Origin: Microcoleus sp. FACHB-672
Lineage (GTDB): Bacteria > Cyanobacteriota > Cyanobacteriia > Cyanobacteriales > Oscillatoriaceae
Direction of reading: 5' to 3'
DNA length: 64,000 bases
NCBI RefSeq assembly: GCF_014695725.1
Contig: NZ_JACJOU010000022.1
Coordinates: 1 to 64,000, forward strand
This document shows positions 50,351 through 59,220 of this stretch, piece by piece. Every line of letters begins with the position of its first letter. The stretch's first letter is position 1. The translations under genes were made by a program, and so were the position numbers. The notes below the pieces were generated by a model. It was not told the DNA's origin. It was given only the letters and a program-made list of their open reading frames with translations, and searched no databases.

Positions 50351-50380
50351 AAAAAAAGCGCCTGAGTGAAGCTCAAGCGC
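50351..50380 (-). terminator. Rho-independent terminator of the atp operon
   Basis: On the minus strand the stem GCGCTTGAG / CTCAGGCGC (plus-strand 50372-50380 with 50358-50366, one C/A mismatch) is followed by seven T (50351-50357). It lies about 30 nt after the atpG stop codon. Confidence 0.85.
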
Positions 50381-50409
50381 ATAAAAGTGATAAATTGTCA
50401 ATACAAAAC

Positions 50410-51363
50410 CTAACCGTTGAGTGCCTCAGCGCCGCCCACAACTTCCAGAATTTCTTGCGTAATTGCTGCCTGCCGCGCTTTGTTGTAAGACAGTGTCAGG
50501 CTGCCAATCAACTCTTTCGCGTTGTCACTGGCGCTGCTCATTGCCGTCATCCGCGCCGCCAGTTCGCTAGCCGCAGACTCTTGGAGTGCCCGCAGTAGCT
50601 GGTTACTCAGATACAGCGGCAACAAGGCGTCAAGAATTTGCACCGGATCTTGCTCAAATAGCATATCTCTCGGCAGACTCTTCATCGCCGGCGCAGTCAC
50701 TGTCTCGCGCTGAACTTGGAATTCTCCGCCTTGAGAAGTGAGGCGGAAAATTTCATCATCTCTGACTTCCAAACCTTGAGAAGTCAGCGGCAAGAGCGTT
50801 TGAACAACCGGCCTGGAACTGATCAGCGAAACAAACTTGGTGTAAATCAACTCCACCCGATCCACTGTTTCAGACAAGAACAGCGATAGCAGTTGATCCG
50901 CAATCTGAGAAGCTTCATCTGCGGTGGGAATTTGTTCTAAGCCGGTGTAAGTCGCATCAATCGGCTGATTGCGCCGTTGGAAATACTGCGTGGCTTTACG
51001 CCCCACCAGGACAAATCTGTAGTCCACACCTTGAGCTTTCAGTTGCTTGGCCCGGTTTTCAGCCTGCTTGATGATGTTGTTGTTGTAGCCGCCACACAAC
51101 CCGCGATCACCAGAAATGACGAGCAACCCGACTGACTTGACTTCCCGCTGCCTCAGCAAGGGGAGGTCGGCATCTTCAAACCGCAACCGGGCTTGTAAGC
51201 CGTAAAGCACTCGCACTAAGCGATCTGCAAAGGGGCGAGTTCCAATCACCTGTTCTTGGGCGCGACGTACTTTAGCGGCGGCCACAAGGCGCATGGCTTC
51301 TGTAATCTTTTTGGTATTTTTAACCGACTGGATACGGTCACGAATCGCTTTTAGATTTGCCAT
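50410..51363 (-). CDS. atpG: ATP synthase gamma subunit
   Basis: The gamma subunit is the central rotor shaft of F1. From ATG at 51363 the protein has 317 residues starting [20 protein letters not shown], the usual start. The longer open frame to 51447 covers repeat DNA and is excluded. The C-terminal rotor helix [20 protein letters not shown] is present. The region around [20 protein letters not shown] is the insertion typical of cyanobacteria and chloroplasts; it lacks the regulatory cysteine pair of plant plastids. Last gene of the operon, about 200 nt after atpA, across a repeat-filled spacer. Confidence 0.97.
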   Translation of the reverse strand: MANLKAIRDRIQSVKNTKKITEAMRLVAAAKVRRAQEQVIGTRPFADRLVRVLYGLQARLRFEDADLPLLRQREVKSVGLLVISGDRGLCGGYNNNIIKQAENRAKQLKAQGVDYRFVLVGRKATQYFQRRNQPIDATYTGLEQIPTADEASQIADQLLSLFLSETVDRVELIYTKFVSLISSRPVVQTLLPLTSQGLEVRDDEIFRLTSQGGEFQVQRETVTAPAMKSLPRDMLFEQDPVQILDALLPLYLSNQLLRALQESAASELAARMTAMSSASDNAKELIGSLTLSYNKARQAAITQEILEVVGGAEALNG

Positions 51364-51384
51364 AATCTTGAGTCTTGAGTGTTT

Positions 51385-51572
51385 CTTAAGTCCTGAGTCC
51401 TGAGTTGGAGAGTTCTGAGTTTTGGGCATTGCTATTTTACTCAGCACTCAGCACCCAGCACTCAGCACTTTTTATGCCATTGCCTTGAAGGCTTGAGTGC
51501 TGAATCTTGAGTTTTGGCGTTGCTTTTTACTCAAAATTCAGCACTCAGCACCCAGCACTTTTTACGCCATTG
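51385..51572. repeat. Repeat-filled atpA-atpG spacer with duplicated atpA 3' end
   Basis: The spacer is built from degenerate heptamers (CTCAGCA and relatives; also AGTCCTG units) and a tandem duplication with a period of about 90-92 nt. GAGTTTTGG occurs at 51417 and 51509; CACTTTTTAYGCCATTG at 51466 and 51556. The right copy contains the real atpA stop codon (ends SFKAMA-stop), and the left copy preserves a vestigial version (AFKAMA-stop). Confidence 0.75.
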
Positions 51573-53079
51573 CTTTGAAGGATTGCTTGAATTCAGCGAC
51601 TGCTTCTTTCAGGACCTTTTCTGCCTCATCACCCAGCTTCTTCTCAGTCTTAATCAATTCAGCGTACTTGGGCTTGCTGGTGCGTAAATATTCGCGCAAA
51701 CCTTTCGTAAAGCTGGTGATTTTGTTAACTGGGATATCATCCATTAGGCCATTAATACCGGCATAGATAATCGCCACTTGCTCGTTCACCGGCAGTGGAG
51801 AATATTGAGACTGTTTCAGCAGTTCACGTAAGCGCTCACCCCGTGCCAGTTGGTTCTGAGTGGTCTGATCCAAGTCGGAGGCGAACTGAGCGAAGGCTGC
51901 CAAGTCGTCATACTGAGCCAGTTCCAGTTTCACTTTACCGGCAACTTGTTTCATTGCCTTGGTTTGAGCGGCGGAACCCACACGGGACACAGAGATACCG
52001 GGGTTGACTGCCGGTCTCAGACCAGAGTTAAACAAGTTGGAAGAAAGGAAAATCTGGCCATCCGTAATCGAAATCACGTTGGTCGGGATGTAGGCAGATA
52101 CGTCACCGGCTTGGGTTTCGATGATAGGTAGGGCGGTCATGCTGCCTTCACCCAATTCGTTGCTCAGCTTTGCGGCGCGTTCTAGCAAACGAGAGTGGAG
52201 GTAGAACACGTCCCCAGGATAGGCTTCCCGTCCCGGTGGCCGGCGCAGCAACAAGGACATTTGGCGGTAAGCTTGAGCTTGCTTGGAAAGGTCATCGTAG
52301 ACTACCAAGGTGTGCTTGCCTTTATACATGAAGTATTCCGCCATACTCGCGCCGGTGTAGGGAGCGAGGTATTGCAATGTTGCGGGGTCACTTGCGTTTG
52401 CAGCAACAACGATGGTATACTCCATCGCGCCTTTTTCTTGGAGAACGTTGACGATGTTCGCCACGGTTGAGGCTTTTTGGCCAATCGCGACGTAAACGCA
52501 GATTACGTTTTCGCCTTTTTGGTTGATGATGGTGTCAATGGCGATTGAGGTCTTGCCGGTTTGCCGGTCGCCAATGATCAGCTCGCGCTGGCCACGTCCG
52601 ATGGGAATCATGGAGTCGATGGCGGTGATGCCGGTTTGCAGCGGTTCATACACTGAGCGGCGTTCGATAATACCGGGTGCCGGTGATTCAATCAAACGAG
52701 TTTCGCCGGTGTTGATTTCGCCTTTGCCGTCGATAGCACGGCCTAAAGCGTCCACAACGCGACCCACAAGCGCATCACCGACCGGCACCTCAGCAATTCT
52801 GCCGGTGGAGGTAACGGAGGAGCCTTCTTGAATATCGCGGCCTTCACCCATGAGCACTGCGCCCACGTTATCTTCTTCGAGGTTCAGGGCGATGCCAATG
52901 GTGCCATCTTCAAATTCGAGCAGTTCGCCGGCCATTGCTTGTTCCAAGCCATAAATCCGGGCGATGCCGTCGCCAACTTGCAGCACGGTTCCGACGTTTG
53001 AAACTTTAACGTCTTGGTCGTACTGCTCAATTTGTTGCCGAATAATATTGCTGATTTCGTCAGGTCTAATACTTACCAT
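51562..53079 (-). CDS. atpA: ATP synthase alpha subunit
   Basis: This is a non-catalytic nucleotide-binding F1 subunit, 505 residues. Walker A is [14 protein letters not shown] (near 170) in [16 protein letters not shown]; the family signature [17 protein letters not shown] is near residue 363. N-terminal [20 protein letters not shown] is the standard cyanobacterial start. Length and motifs are normal. Between atpH and this gene lies a 97-nt spacer with four TGTCAGG-type heptamers. Confidence 0.98.
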   Translation of the reverse strand: MVSIRPDEISNIIRQQIEQYDQDVKVSNVGTVLQVGDGIARIYGLEQAMAGELLEFEDGTIGIALNLEEDNVGAVLMGEGRDIQEGSSVTSTGRIAEVPVGDALVGRVVDALGRAIDGKGEINTGETRLIESPAPGIIERRSVYEPLQTGITAIDSMIPIGRGQRELIIGDRQTGKTSIAIDTIINQKGENVICVYVAIGQKASTVANIVNVLQEKGAMEYTIVVAANASDPATLQYLAPYTGASMAEYFMYKGKHTLVVYDDLSKQAQAYRQMSLLLRRPPGREAYPGDVFYLHSRLLERAAKLSNELGEGSMTALPIIETQAGDVSAYIPTNVISITDGQIFLSSNLFNSGLRPAVNPGISVSRVGSAAQTKAMKQVAGKVKLELAQYDDLAAFAQFASDLDQTTQNQLARGERLRELLKQSQYSPLPVNEQVAIIYAGINGLMDDIPVNKITSFTKGLREYLRTSKPKYAELIKTEKKLGDEAEKVLKEAVAEFKQSFKAMA

Positions 53080-53089
53080 TGTTGTTACT

Positions 53090-53116
53090 TGTCAGGTGTC
53101 AGGTGTTAGGTGTCAG
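53090..53116. repeat. Heptanucleotide repeat in the atpH-atpA spacer
   Basis: TGTCAGG at 53090 and 53097, TGTTAGG at 53104 and TGTCAG at 53111 form a clean 7-nt tandem repeat of nearly four units directly upstream of the atpA start codon on the minus strand. Confidence 0.85.
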
Positions 53117-53175
53117 TTCTTGGCCGTCAATTGTCCTTTGTCATTGCCAACAAACAAAGAACGTTTAACAAATGA

Positions 53176-53736
53176 CTAAGCCGCACTGCTGAGGCGGATA
53201 CCAATACGGCGCAGCTGTCCTCGCAAACTAGCGTCAACGACTTGCGATCCCACTTTAATTATGACTCCGCCAATCAAGTCGGGGTCTATTTTGGTACTCA
53301 GTTCAACAGCTCGTGCGCTGGTCATTGCTTGTACCTTTTCACGGACTGCTTGCTGCTGCGCTTCTGTTAGTTCTACTGCTGAGATGACTTCAGCTAAAAC
53401 GGTTTGATTGAGTTCGCGCAGAAGTGTCAGGTACTGTTGAGCGATACCTTCTAAGAACAAGATGCGACGTCTATCTACAAGCAGCATTAAAAAATTGCGG
53501 GTGAAGGGGTGAACTCCCTCGCCGGCAATTTGTCCTAGAACTGCTTTTTTGTCCGCTTCTTTAACGAAGGGATTGCCCAAAAACTGGCGCAATTCCTCGG
53601 AATTATCCAGAGCACTCAGCAGGGAACGCACATCTTCACCGATTTGCTCTGTGATATTTTGCGATTTAGCCGCCGACATCAGAGCTTCTGCGTAGGGTTC
53701 GAGGATTTCAGCACTAACCAAACTGCCTTTCATCAA
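53176..53736 (-). CDS. atpH: ATP synthase delta subunit
   Basis: This 186-residue stalk subunit connects F1 to the b/b' peripheral stator. It has the N-terminal helical domain ([20 protein letters not shown]), [13 protein letters not shown], and the C-terminal signature SRID-like segment [31 protein letters not shown]. The start overlaps the atpF stop by four bases (ATGA), indicating translational coupling. Either of two adjacent ATG codons may be used (MMKGS). Confidence 0.96.
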   Translation of the reverse strand: MMKGSLVSAEILEPYAEALMSAAKSQNITEQIGEDVRSLLSALDNSEELRQFLGNPFVKEADKKAVLGQIAGEGVHPFTRNFLMLLVDRRRILFLEGIAQQYLTLLRELNQTVLAEVISAVELTEAQQQAVREKVQAMTSARAVELSTKIDPDLIGGVIIKVGSQVVDASLRGQLRRIGIRLSSAA

Positions 53737-54290
53737 CGCCCTCCTAGCATCGTAATGCTGCGATCAATCAATTGTTGCTGAGTACCCTCATTTAATTGAG
53801 ACTTGAGTTGGGACTCAACTTGCTGCAAAGCCAGCGCTGCAACGCGCTGGCGCAGTTCCTTAAGCACCCGATCCAGGTCAGAATTTAGATCTCTGGCTGC
53901 ATCTTCCTTCAGGCGCTCAACGTCTTTGACTGCCTGAGCTAAGATGGCTTCTTTTGCCACTTTTGCCCGTTCTTCTGCGCTGCGGCGGATGCGTTCTGCC
54001 TCGGCTTGGGCTTGGGTTAATTTTTGCTGCGCGTCGGACAATGCTGCCGCTGCGTCTTTCTGGCGCTTTTCTGCTTCCTTAATTGCTGTTTCAATGCCGG
54101 CGCGTCGTTCGCTGAGGATCTTCCCCAAAAAACCACGCCCGAAGTAAAACAGCACTCCAATAATAATCGCCAGGTTTATTAGGTTGGTTTCTAATATGTC
54201 TATATTGAGACCGACCCCACCTTCCGCTAATTCCGAGTGAACTTCACTGGCTGCTGTAGCCAATACTAAAAAAATCCCCATCATACTCAA
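53733..54290 (-). CDS. atpF: ATP synthase subunit b
   Basis: This 185-residue peripheral stalk subunit has one membrane helix (about residues 32-50, [20 protein letters not shown]) followed by a long charged coiled coil ([20 protein letters not shown]...). The N-terminal segment [20 protein letters not shown] is like that of other cyanobacterial b subunits, where it may be processed. It overlaps atpH by four bases at its 3' end. Upstream is the hairpin-forming repeat spacer shared with the b' gene. Confidence 0.96.
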   Translation of the reverse strand: MSMMGIFLVLATAASEVHSELAEGGVGLNIDILETNLINLAIIIGVLFYFGRGFLGKILSERRAGIETAIKEAEKRQKDAAAALSDAQQKLTQAQAEAERIRRSAEERAKVAKEAILAQAVKDVERLKEDAARDLNSDLDRVLKELRQRVAALALQQVESQLKSQLNEGTQQQLIDRSITMLGGR

Positions 54291-54321
54291 TCCATAACAG
54301 TGTTCATTAGCTCTGGGCTAG

Positions 54322-54385
54322 GAGAATTGAGAATTGAGAATTGAGAATTGGGAAGTCATTCTTAATTCTTAATTCTTAATTCTTC
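54322..54385. repeat. Complementary heptamer repeats forming a hairpin between b' and b genes
   Basis: The block of GAATTGA units (54322-54350) is followed after 7 nt by a block of ATTCTTA units (54358-54385). The two are complementary except for one position per repeat, so the spacer can fold into a stem of about 20-25 bp. The right arm reaches the stop codon of the b' gene (54384). Confidence 0.75.
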
Positions 54386-54872
54386 ATTTGACTAACTCAG
54401 GGCCGAGGAGTTTTTCGAGGATCTGGCGACTGAGGGTGTCTACCTGTTGCTCAAGAGACCGCATAGCTTCTTGTTTTTGCTGTTCGATCTCTTGCTGAGC
54501 TTTTTCTCGCTCTTGCTGGGCTTGTTTTTGTGCTTGGGCTATTTGCTCAGCCGCCATTTTTTGGGCATCTGCTTCAGCCTGGGCAATAATTGCTTGAGAC
54601 TGCCGGCGAGATTCCCCTAGCTGTTGCTCATATTGAGCGGCCAACATCTGGGATTTTTCCAGGCGTTCGCGGGCTTGTTTTTGATTGTTGCGGATGTACT
54701 CTTCCCGCTCATCTATTGCCTTGGTCAAGGGCTTATAAAAGATTGCGTTCAGAATTGCAGCCAATAGTAAAAACTGCACAGCCATCAAAGGCAGCGTGGC
54801 ATCTATATCAAATAGCCCGCCTCCCTCCTCTGCAGCAGTTTCAACGGCTAATAAAATTGTCCAGTATGTCAT
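54384..54872 (-). CDS. atpF': ATP synthase subunit b' (second b-type subunit)
   Basis: This 162-residue protein with an N-terminal membrane helix (about 29-46, [20 protein letters not shown]) and a Gln/Glu/Lys-rich coiled coil (from [20 protein letters not shown]) is the b' partner that pairs with b in photosynthetic organisms. Presence of both b and b' is diagnostic for cyanobacterial or plastid-type ATP synthase. Also called atpG in cyanobacterial nomenclature. Confidence 0.95.
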   Translation of the reverse strand: MTYWTILLAVETAAEEGGGLFDIDATLPLMAVQFLLLAAILNAIFYKPLTKAIDEREEYIRNNQKQARERLEKSQMLAAQYEQQLGESRRQSQAIIAQAEADAQKMAAEQIAQAQKQAQQEREKAQQEIEQQKQEAMRSLEQQVDTLSRQILEKLLGPELVK

Positions 54873-54913
54873 GGCTTTTAATGGCCCCGATCTCTGTTAA
54901 TAAAGAGTGATAA

Positions 54914-54971
54914 AGGGTGAAGATTGAGTGGTGAAAGATGAAGCATGAAAGATAATTTCACGCTTCACCCT
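54914..54971 (-). promoter_or_regulatory. Hairpin in the atpE-atpF' spacer
   Basis: AGGGTGAAG (54914-54922) and CTTCACCCT (54963-54971) form a perfect 9-bp stem between the c and b' genes. A stem-loop here could attenuate or stabilise mRNA so that subunit c, needed in many copies, is made in excess; this is inference. Confidence 0.5.
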
Positions 54972-55040
54972 TCACCGCAAGCAGTACGCACACGCTGAGC
55001 GATCGCCCTTGCTTCAGTGCGTCAGAACTTCAGTCCTTTC

Positions 55041-55371
<331 letters not shown>

Positions 55372-55426
55372 TTGGATCTAAAATCCACGTCTCCAAAATC
55401 TACAATTTCATCAACAAAGTGAGGGT

Positions 55427-56179
55427 TCACTCGTGATGCTCTTCACCACCATGCCCTTCCATTGCCTCATGAATGTAGGCAGCTGCCAGAGTGGCAAAAA
55501 TCAACGCCTGAATCGCACTGGTAAAAAGTCCCAAAATCATGACCGGCAATGGCACAAACAAGGGAACCAGCAGCACCAATACCGCCACCACCAATTCATC
55601 CGCCAAAATGTTGCCAAATAGACGGAACGAGAGCGAGAGGGGTTTGGTAAAGTCTTCCAGAATGTTGATGGGCAAAAGGATTGGCGTTGGCTGAATATAC
55701 TTGGCAAAGTATTCTAAGCCACGCTTGCTGAAGCCGGCATAAAAATACGCCAGAGATGTCAGCAGTGCCAGGGCCACGGTGGTGTTAATGTCATTGGTTG
55801 GGGCAGCCAGTTCACCTTCAGGCAAATGGATTAGCTTCCAGGGAATTAACGCTCCCGACCAATTTGACACAAAAATGAACAGAAACAGTGTGCCAATAAA
55901 TGGCACCCAAGGGCGGTACTCTTTCTCGCCAATCTGGTTTTTGGCCAGATCCCTGATAAAGTCCAGGGCGTATTCCATAAAGTTTTGCATACCACGGGGA
56001 ATCCGCTGTACGTTCCGCGTGGCTGCCAGGGAAGCTATCACTAGCACGGCAATTACAAACCAGGAGGTGAGAAACACCTGTCCATGCAGTTTTAGATTGC
56101 CGATTTGCCAGTATAAATGCTGGCCGACTTCCAATTTGGCGAGGGGAAGAGTGTAAAGGGCGTTTAAAACATCCAGCAT
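55427..56179 (-). CDS. atpB: ATP synthase subunit a
   Basis: This 250-residue membrane subunit forms the proton half-channels beside the c ring. Conserved segments are [33 protein letters not shown], the helix with the essential arginine in [19 protein letters not shown], and the C-terminal [21 protein letters not shown]. Length and topology are normal. The frame begins [20 protein letters not shown] at 56179. Confidence 0.97.
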   Translation of the reverse strand: MLDVLNALYTLPLAKLEVGQHLYWQIGNLKLHGQVFLTSWFVIAVLVIASLAATRNVQRIPRGMQNFMEYALDFIRDLAKNQIGEKEYRPWVPFIGTLFLFIFVSNWSGALIPWKLIHLPEGELAAPTNDINTTVALALLTSLAYFYAGFSKRGLEYFAKYIQPTPILLPINILEDFTKPLSLSFRLFGNILADELVVAVLVLLVPLFVPLPVMILGLFTSAIQALIFATLAAAYIHEAMEGHGGEEHHE

Positions 56180-56250
56180 ATCGATTCAGGAGTCTTCCAA
56201 GCGCAATGTCCATCAGGACATACGACTGGGCGAAAGAGTAGTTGGAGGAT

Positions 56251-56709
56251 TCACAGGTTGTCTGACTTATTTAGGTCAGGCATGAGTGTTGTTCGCAACA
56301 CATAAACGATGAGCGCGGCTTTATATGTCAGAAATCCCAAAAATATGGGCAATATGTGTAGCTGATTCCATTGAGTTGCTACTATAATCAACCCAATGAA
56401 TATTGCTAACCGCGTCTTGCTAAGACGCTCTTTTTCTCTGCCAATGCGCTCAACGTCCTTCGCCAACATTCTCAAGTAAACCACACCTGTGCACGCCCCG
56501 ATCAAATAATTCAGGGCAATGTTTAGCGAGTAAGCAATCCAGACAGAAACGAAGATAATCCCTGTCAGTGCCAGAGTCCACAGCAATAACTCTTTTTGGA
56601 GTTGGTAGAACTCTTGCATCGATTCATCCGGTTCTGATCGAACAGAAACAGATTGAGGAGCATCTTCCGCTAGGGAAGTCGGTTCGAGAGAGTCGTCTGG
56701 CAAGTTCAC
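56251..56709 (-). CDS. atpI: ATP synthase subunit I (Atp1)
   Basis: This is a small membrane protein with four helices that heads the operon and helps c-ring assembly. Family-typical sequence starts around [20 protein letters not shown] and includes [20 protein letters not shown]. The start is unresolved: the frame is open to a TTG at 56778, a GTG at 56709 is given here, and the ATG at 56619 (MQEFYQL, with GGA upstream) gives 122 residues, the shortest plausible form. The N-terminal part is acidic and not membrane-like. A heptamer repeat block lies upstream. Confidence 0.88.
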   Translation of the reverse strand: MNLPDDSLEPTSLAEDAPQSVSVRSEPDESMQEFYQLQKELLLWTLALTGIIFVSVWIAYSLNIALNYLIGACTGVVYLRMLAKDVERIGREKERLSKTRLAIFIGLIIVATQWNQLHILPIFLGFLTYKAALIVYVLRTTLMPDLNKSDNL

Positions 56710-56799
56710 CAAAAGATGTTTGGATGTGCAGGCCACTGCCAATGATATCACGCAGGGGTAACAATTCTTAAAAAACAATTAATCAGAGTGGAGGGGAAA

Positions 56800-56848
56800 G
56801 GGGCATGGGGAATGGGGCATTGAGCATTGGGGATTGGGGATTGGGCAA
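56800..56848. repeat. Heptanucleotide repeat upstream of the atp operon
   Basis: GGGGCAT, GGGGAAT, GGGGCAT and further degenerate GGGGATT units run through 56800-56848, the same repeat family as in the dnaA upstream region (18662-18708). Confidence 0.75.
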
Positions 56849-56924
56849 GGCTGCGCCAACCAAAAATGGGCGGGAAAAAGGGGGAATTTTTGGTGGCGTA
56901 GGGCTTTAGTTCCTAGCTCTACAG

Positions 56925-57785
56925 TTAATCCTGCTGGTGGGAGAATAGGTAGGCACCGGCAGCCGATAGGGCAATGGCAATGACCAGCAGCACTGGCACG
57001 CTGTACCAGGGAAATTGGGAAGCCGGCAAATAAGCGGCAGCACGTAAGCCAATGCTGGTATAAGTCAACGGCAGCAGATAGACAATTGCTTTAATGGCCG
57101 CCGGCAGGGTAGCCGGATCAAAAAATGTCGCCCCTAAGAAAGACATTGGGATAATCAAAAAATTGTTTGCCAAACCGACACTTTCCAGGGACTTGACAGT
57201 TAAGCCCATAATCACCCCCAATCCAGAAAATACCGCACAGTTAAGCAGCAGCAACAAAAGAAACAGCGGGTTGAGAAAACTCCACACCTTGCCGGTGAAC
57301 AAAATCGCCACGAGGATCACAGAACCGGATGTCATCAACCCGCGCACAATTCCCGCCATCATTTTGCCGATGTGCAACGCCAAGGGGTGCACCGGCATCA
57401 GCAACATCTCCTCAAATGTCTTGCTAAACAGCCGGTCACCACAAATTGAAAACGTGGTGCCTCCAAAACAGATTGCCATCGATGACAGCGCCACCATCCC
57501 CGGTAGCATAAATTCCAAATAGCTGCTGTAATTACCACTAATTCCTGATCCGGGCTTGATTGAGCTTCCTAGCCCCAAGCCAAAAGCGAGAATGTAGATC
57601 AACGGCGACACCAAACCAGAGGCGGCAACTTGGACAATTCGCACGCGCAAATCAAGCCAATCTCCCCAAAATACAGTGAGACTGTCTTGCCAAATGGTTT
57701 TAATCAGCGAAGGTTTCAGCGAGGTATCAAAGTTCACAGATGCTAGAGCGTTGAGATTGTTGATCCGTATTGTTACATTTCTCAA
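56925..57785 (-). CDS. ABC-2 type transporter permease
   Basis: This 286-residue permease has six membrane helices in the ABC-2 arrangement: helix 1 near residues 50-75 (VSPLIYILAFGLGLG), the amphipathic EEMLLMPVHPLAL segment that contacts the ATPase, and hydrophobic helices to the C-terminus. It resembles the NodJ/DrrB group that exports lipids, lipo-oligosaccharides or drugs. No ATP-binding subunit gene is adjacent, so its partner is encoded elsewhere. The N-terminus before residue 25 is not hydrophobic. It starts at the ATG at 57785. Confidence 0.88.
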   Translation of the reverse strand: MRNVTIRINNLNALASVNFDTSLKPSLIKTIWQDSLTVFWGDWLDLRVRIVQVAASGLVSPLIYILAFGLGLGSSIKPGSGISGNYSSYLEFMLPGMVALSSMAICFGGTTFSICGDRLFSKTFEEMLLMPVHPLALHIGKMMAGIVRGLMTSGSVILVAILFTGKVWSFLNPLFLLLLLLNCAVFSGLGVIMGLTVKSLESVGLANNFLIIPMSFLGATFFDPATLPAAIKAIVYLLPLTYTSIGLRAAAYLPASQFPWYSVPVLLVIAIALSAAGAYLFSHQQD

Positions 57786-57924
57786 TGCTCCAACTTAAAA
57801 CTTTTAACTCAACACTGACGTTAGAACGGATGTTGAGCTAGTTTGCCACTCATATTTTTTTGTACTTGTCAATAATTCCCCTTTTCTTCGCCCTTGTGAG
57901 AACGCCTTTACTCAGCACTCCTTA

Positions 57925-58659
57925 TTAATTCAGCCAAGGAGGATTGGTAACATTGTGAGGATTTGAGAGCCACAAATCATAGCGAGTGAGTGTTTCTCCT
58001 GTTTGTAGGTTCTTGATGAATGGCTTAGCCATCCAGATTTGGCAGCCGCACAGAGGTTTCGGTTCCTTAATTTCAAAGCCGCCGGCTGCCGGTTGCACCT
58101 GAAAAAATTCAATATGCCAGTGAGCCGGCTCAACGGCTATGTGGGTCGGGGTTTGCGTCCCAGCGGCAACGCCTGCCTGACGGTTATCGGCTTTAATGGC
58201 GGTTGTAAAAAAGTCAATATCGAGCAAATAAGATTCAAACCCTTGCTTGCCGGCAACTGCTAAAATCTGCTGCCAATCATAAACAATCGGTTGCTCACCC
58301 TCCCAGCACGTATCTGTGGTGAAGCAGTAGCCCCCCAGAAGCCACACCAATTTTGACAAAATGCTTTCGACTCTGGATCGGTCGCGTTGCAGAAGTTCCA
58401 CATCCTCAGGTAGTAGCAGGCGACCGGGTACGCACCACCAGTATTCCCAAGCAACTAAGGCGTCTAGCGGAATAATCCGTTTGACGATGCCGGGAACGCG
58501 ATCACGTAACTGAATTTTCTGAATTTCTGCCGGCGTTGCTTGTCGCGGGTCAGGAATCGGCAGTTCCAGGTTTTTGGCTAGGGGATGGGAATGAGCGATG
58601 GCCATTTCATTTGGGATGAACGAGTGCATATCCAATAGCAGCGCGTCAGTATCTACCAT
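57925..58659 (-). CDS. Conserved-looking hypothetical protein
   Basis: I do not recognise this 244-residue soluble protein. It is rich in Trp (WEYWWCVPGRLL, VYDWQQIL, AHWHIEFFQV) and has no signal peptide or membrane helix. Codon use and composition look like its neighbours, so it is probably a real gene. The segment CGCQIWMAKPFIKNLQTGET near the end contains a CGC cysteine pair. The N-terminal MVDTDALLLDMHSFIPNEMA is acidic and helical. Neighbours give no hint. Confidence 0.7.
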   Translation of the reverse strand: MVDTDALLLDMHSFIPNEMAIAHSHPLAKNLELPIPDPRQATPAEIQKIQLRDRVPGIVKRIIPLDALVAWEYWWCVPGRLLLPEDVELLQRDRSRVESILSKLVWLLGGYCFTTDTCWEGEQPIVYDWQQILAVAGKQGFESYLLDIDFFTTAIKADNRQAGVAAGTQTPTHIAVEPAHWHIEFFQVQPAAGGFEIKEPKPLCGCQIWMAKPFIKNLQTGETLTRYDLWLSNPHNVTNPPWLN

Positions 58660-58696
58660 GATCCATCCCTCAAGTAATGATTACCTAATTCATAGA

Positions 58697-58869
58697 TAAG
58701 TAGGCGGAAAAAATTCAACCCTCCTAAAGAGGGAAAAAGGCTTTTGATGTGATCATCATTACACCCGTAGCTTGCTTAGTGCGAAACGCTGGAATCGGGC
58801 AAGGCTGCACCATCCTAAATATATGATGACGAGGTGAAGCAGTTGCGTTTATCGATATCCGCCTACTTA
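58697..58869. repeat. 173-bp candidate element with perfect 12-bp terminal inverted repeats
   Basis: TAAGTAGGCGGA (58697-58708) is the exact reverse complement of TCCGCCTACTTA (58858-58869). A small stem CCCTC/GAGGG (58719-58723 with 58729-58733) lies inside. There is no gene within. This could be a MITE-like element or a structured RNA; no clear target site duplication is seen. Confidence 0.45.
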
Positions 58870-59220
58870 ACTTATGATTTTAAGTTTAGAACCTTATTAG
58901 AGAGCAATCTTGGAACTTTATGACAATTTAAAGATTTTTATAATTGATTTACCAAAATAGATATTGCTTTTATATAAAACTTTGGCGTCCACCGGCTTGG
59001 AAGAGAAATATCTCTAGCACCCTTCACCTTTGAGGGAGCGCATAATGGCTAATTTTTCGGTATTTTATCTGCCTAAGTCGTATCTTTTTCTGAATTTTAT
59101 ACCCTTAAAACCGGCAATGGGGTGATGACAGGTTTCACCTCCTACCCTATCCTGACTTCCCAGGCTTCCATTTTATGGATAGATTAATGCAGTTATTTGC
59201 ACCCAATTTATTAGGGCAAC
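58870..59220. other. Intergenic region upstream of the hypothetical gene and after the sensor kinase
   Basis: This AT-rich stretch has no gene, tRNA or recognised motif. It separates the 3' end of the minus-strand kinase gene from the 173-bp element. Confidence 0.4.

Noticed and set aside
51364-51447. 28-codon N-terminal extension of atpG
   Set aside because: It is translated heptamer repeat [13 protein letters not shown] at 51363 is the standard start.
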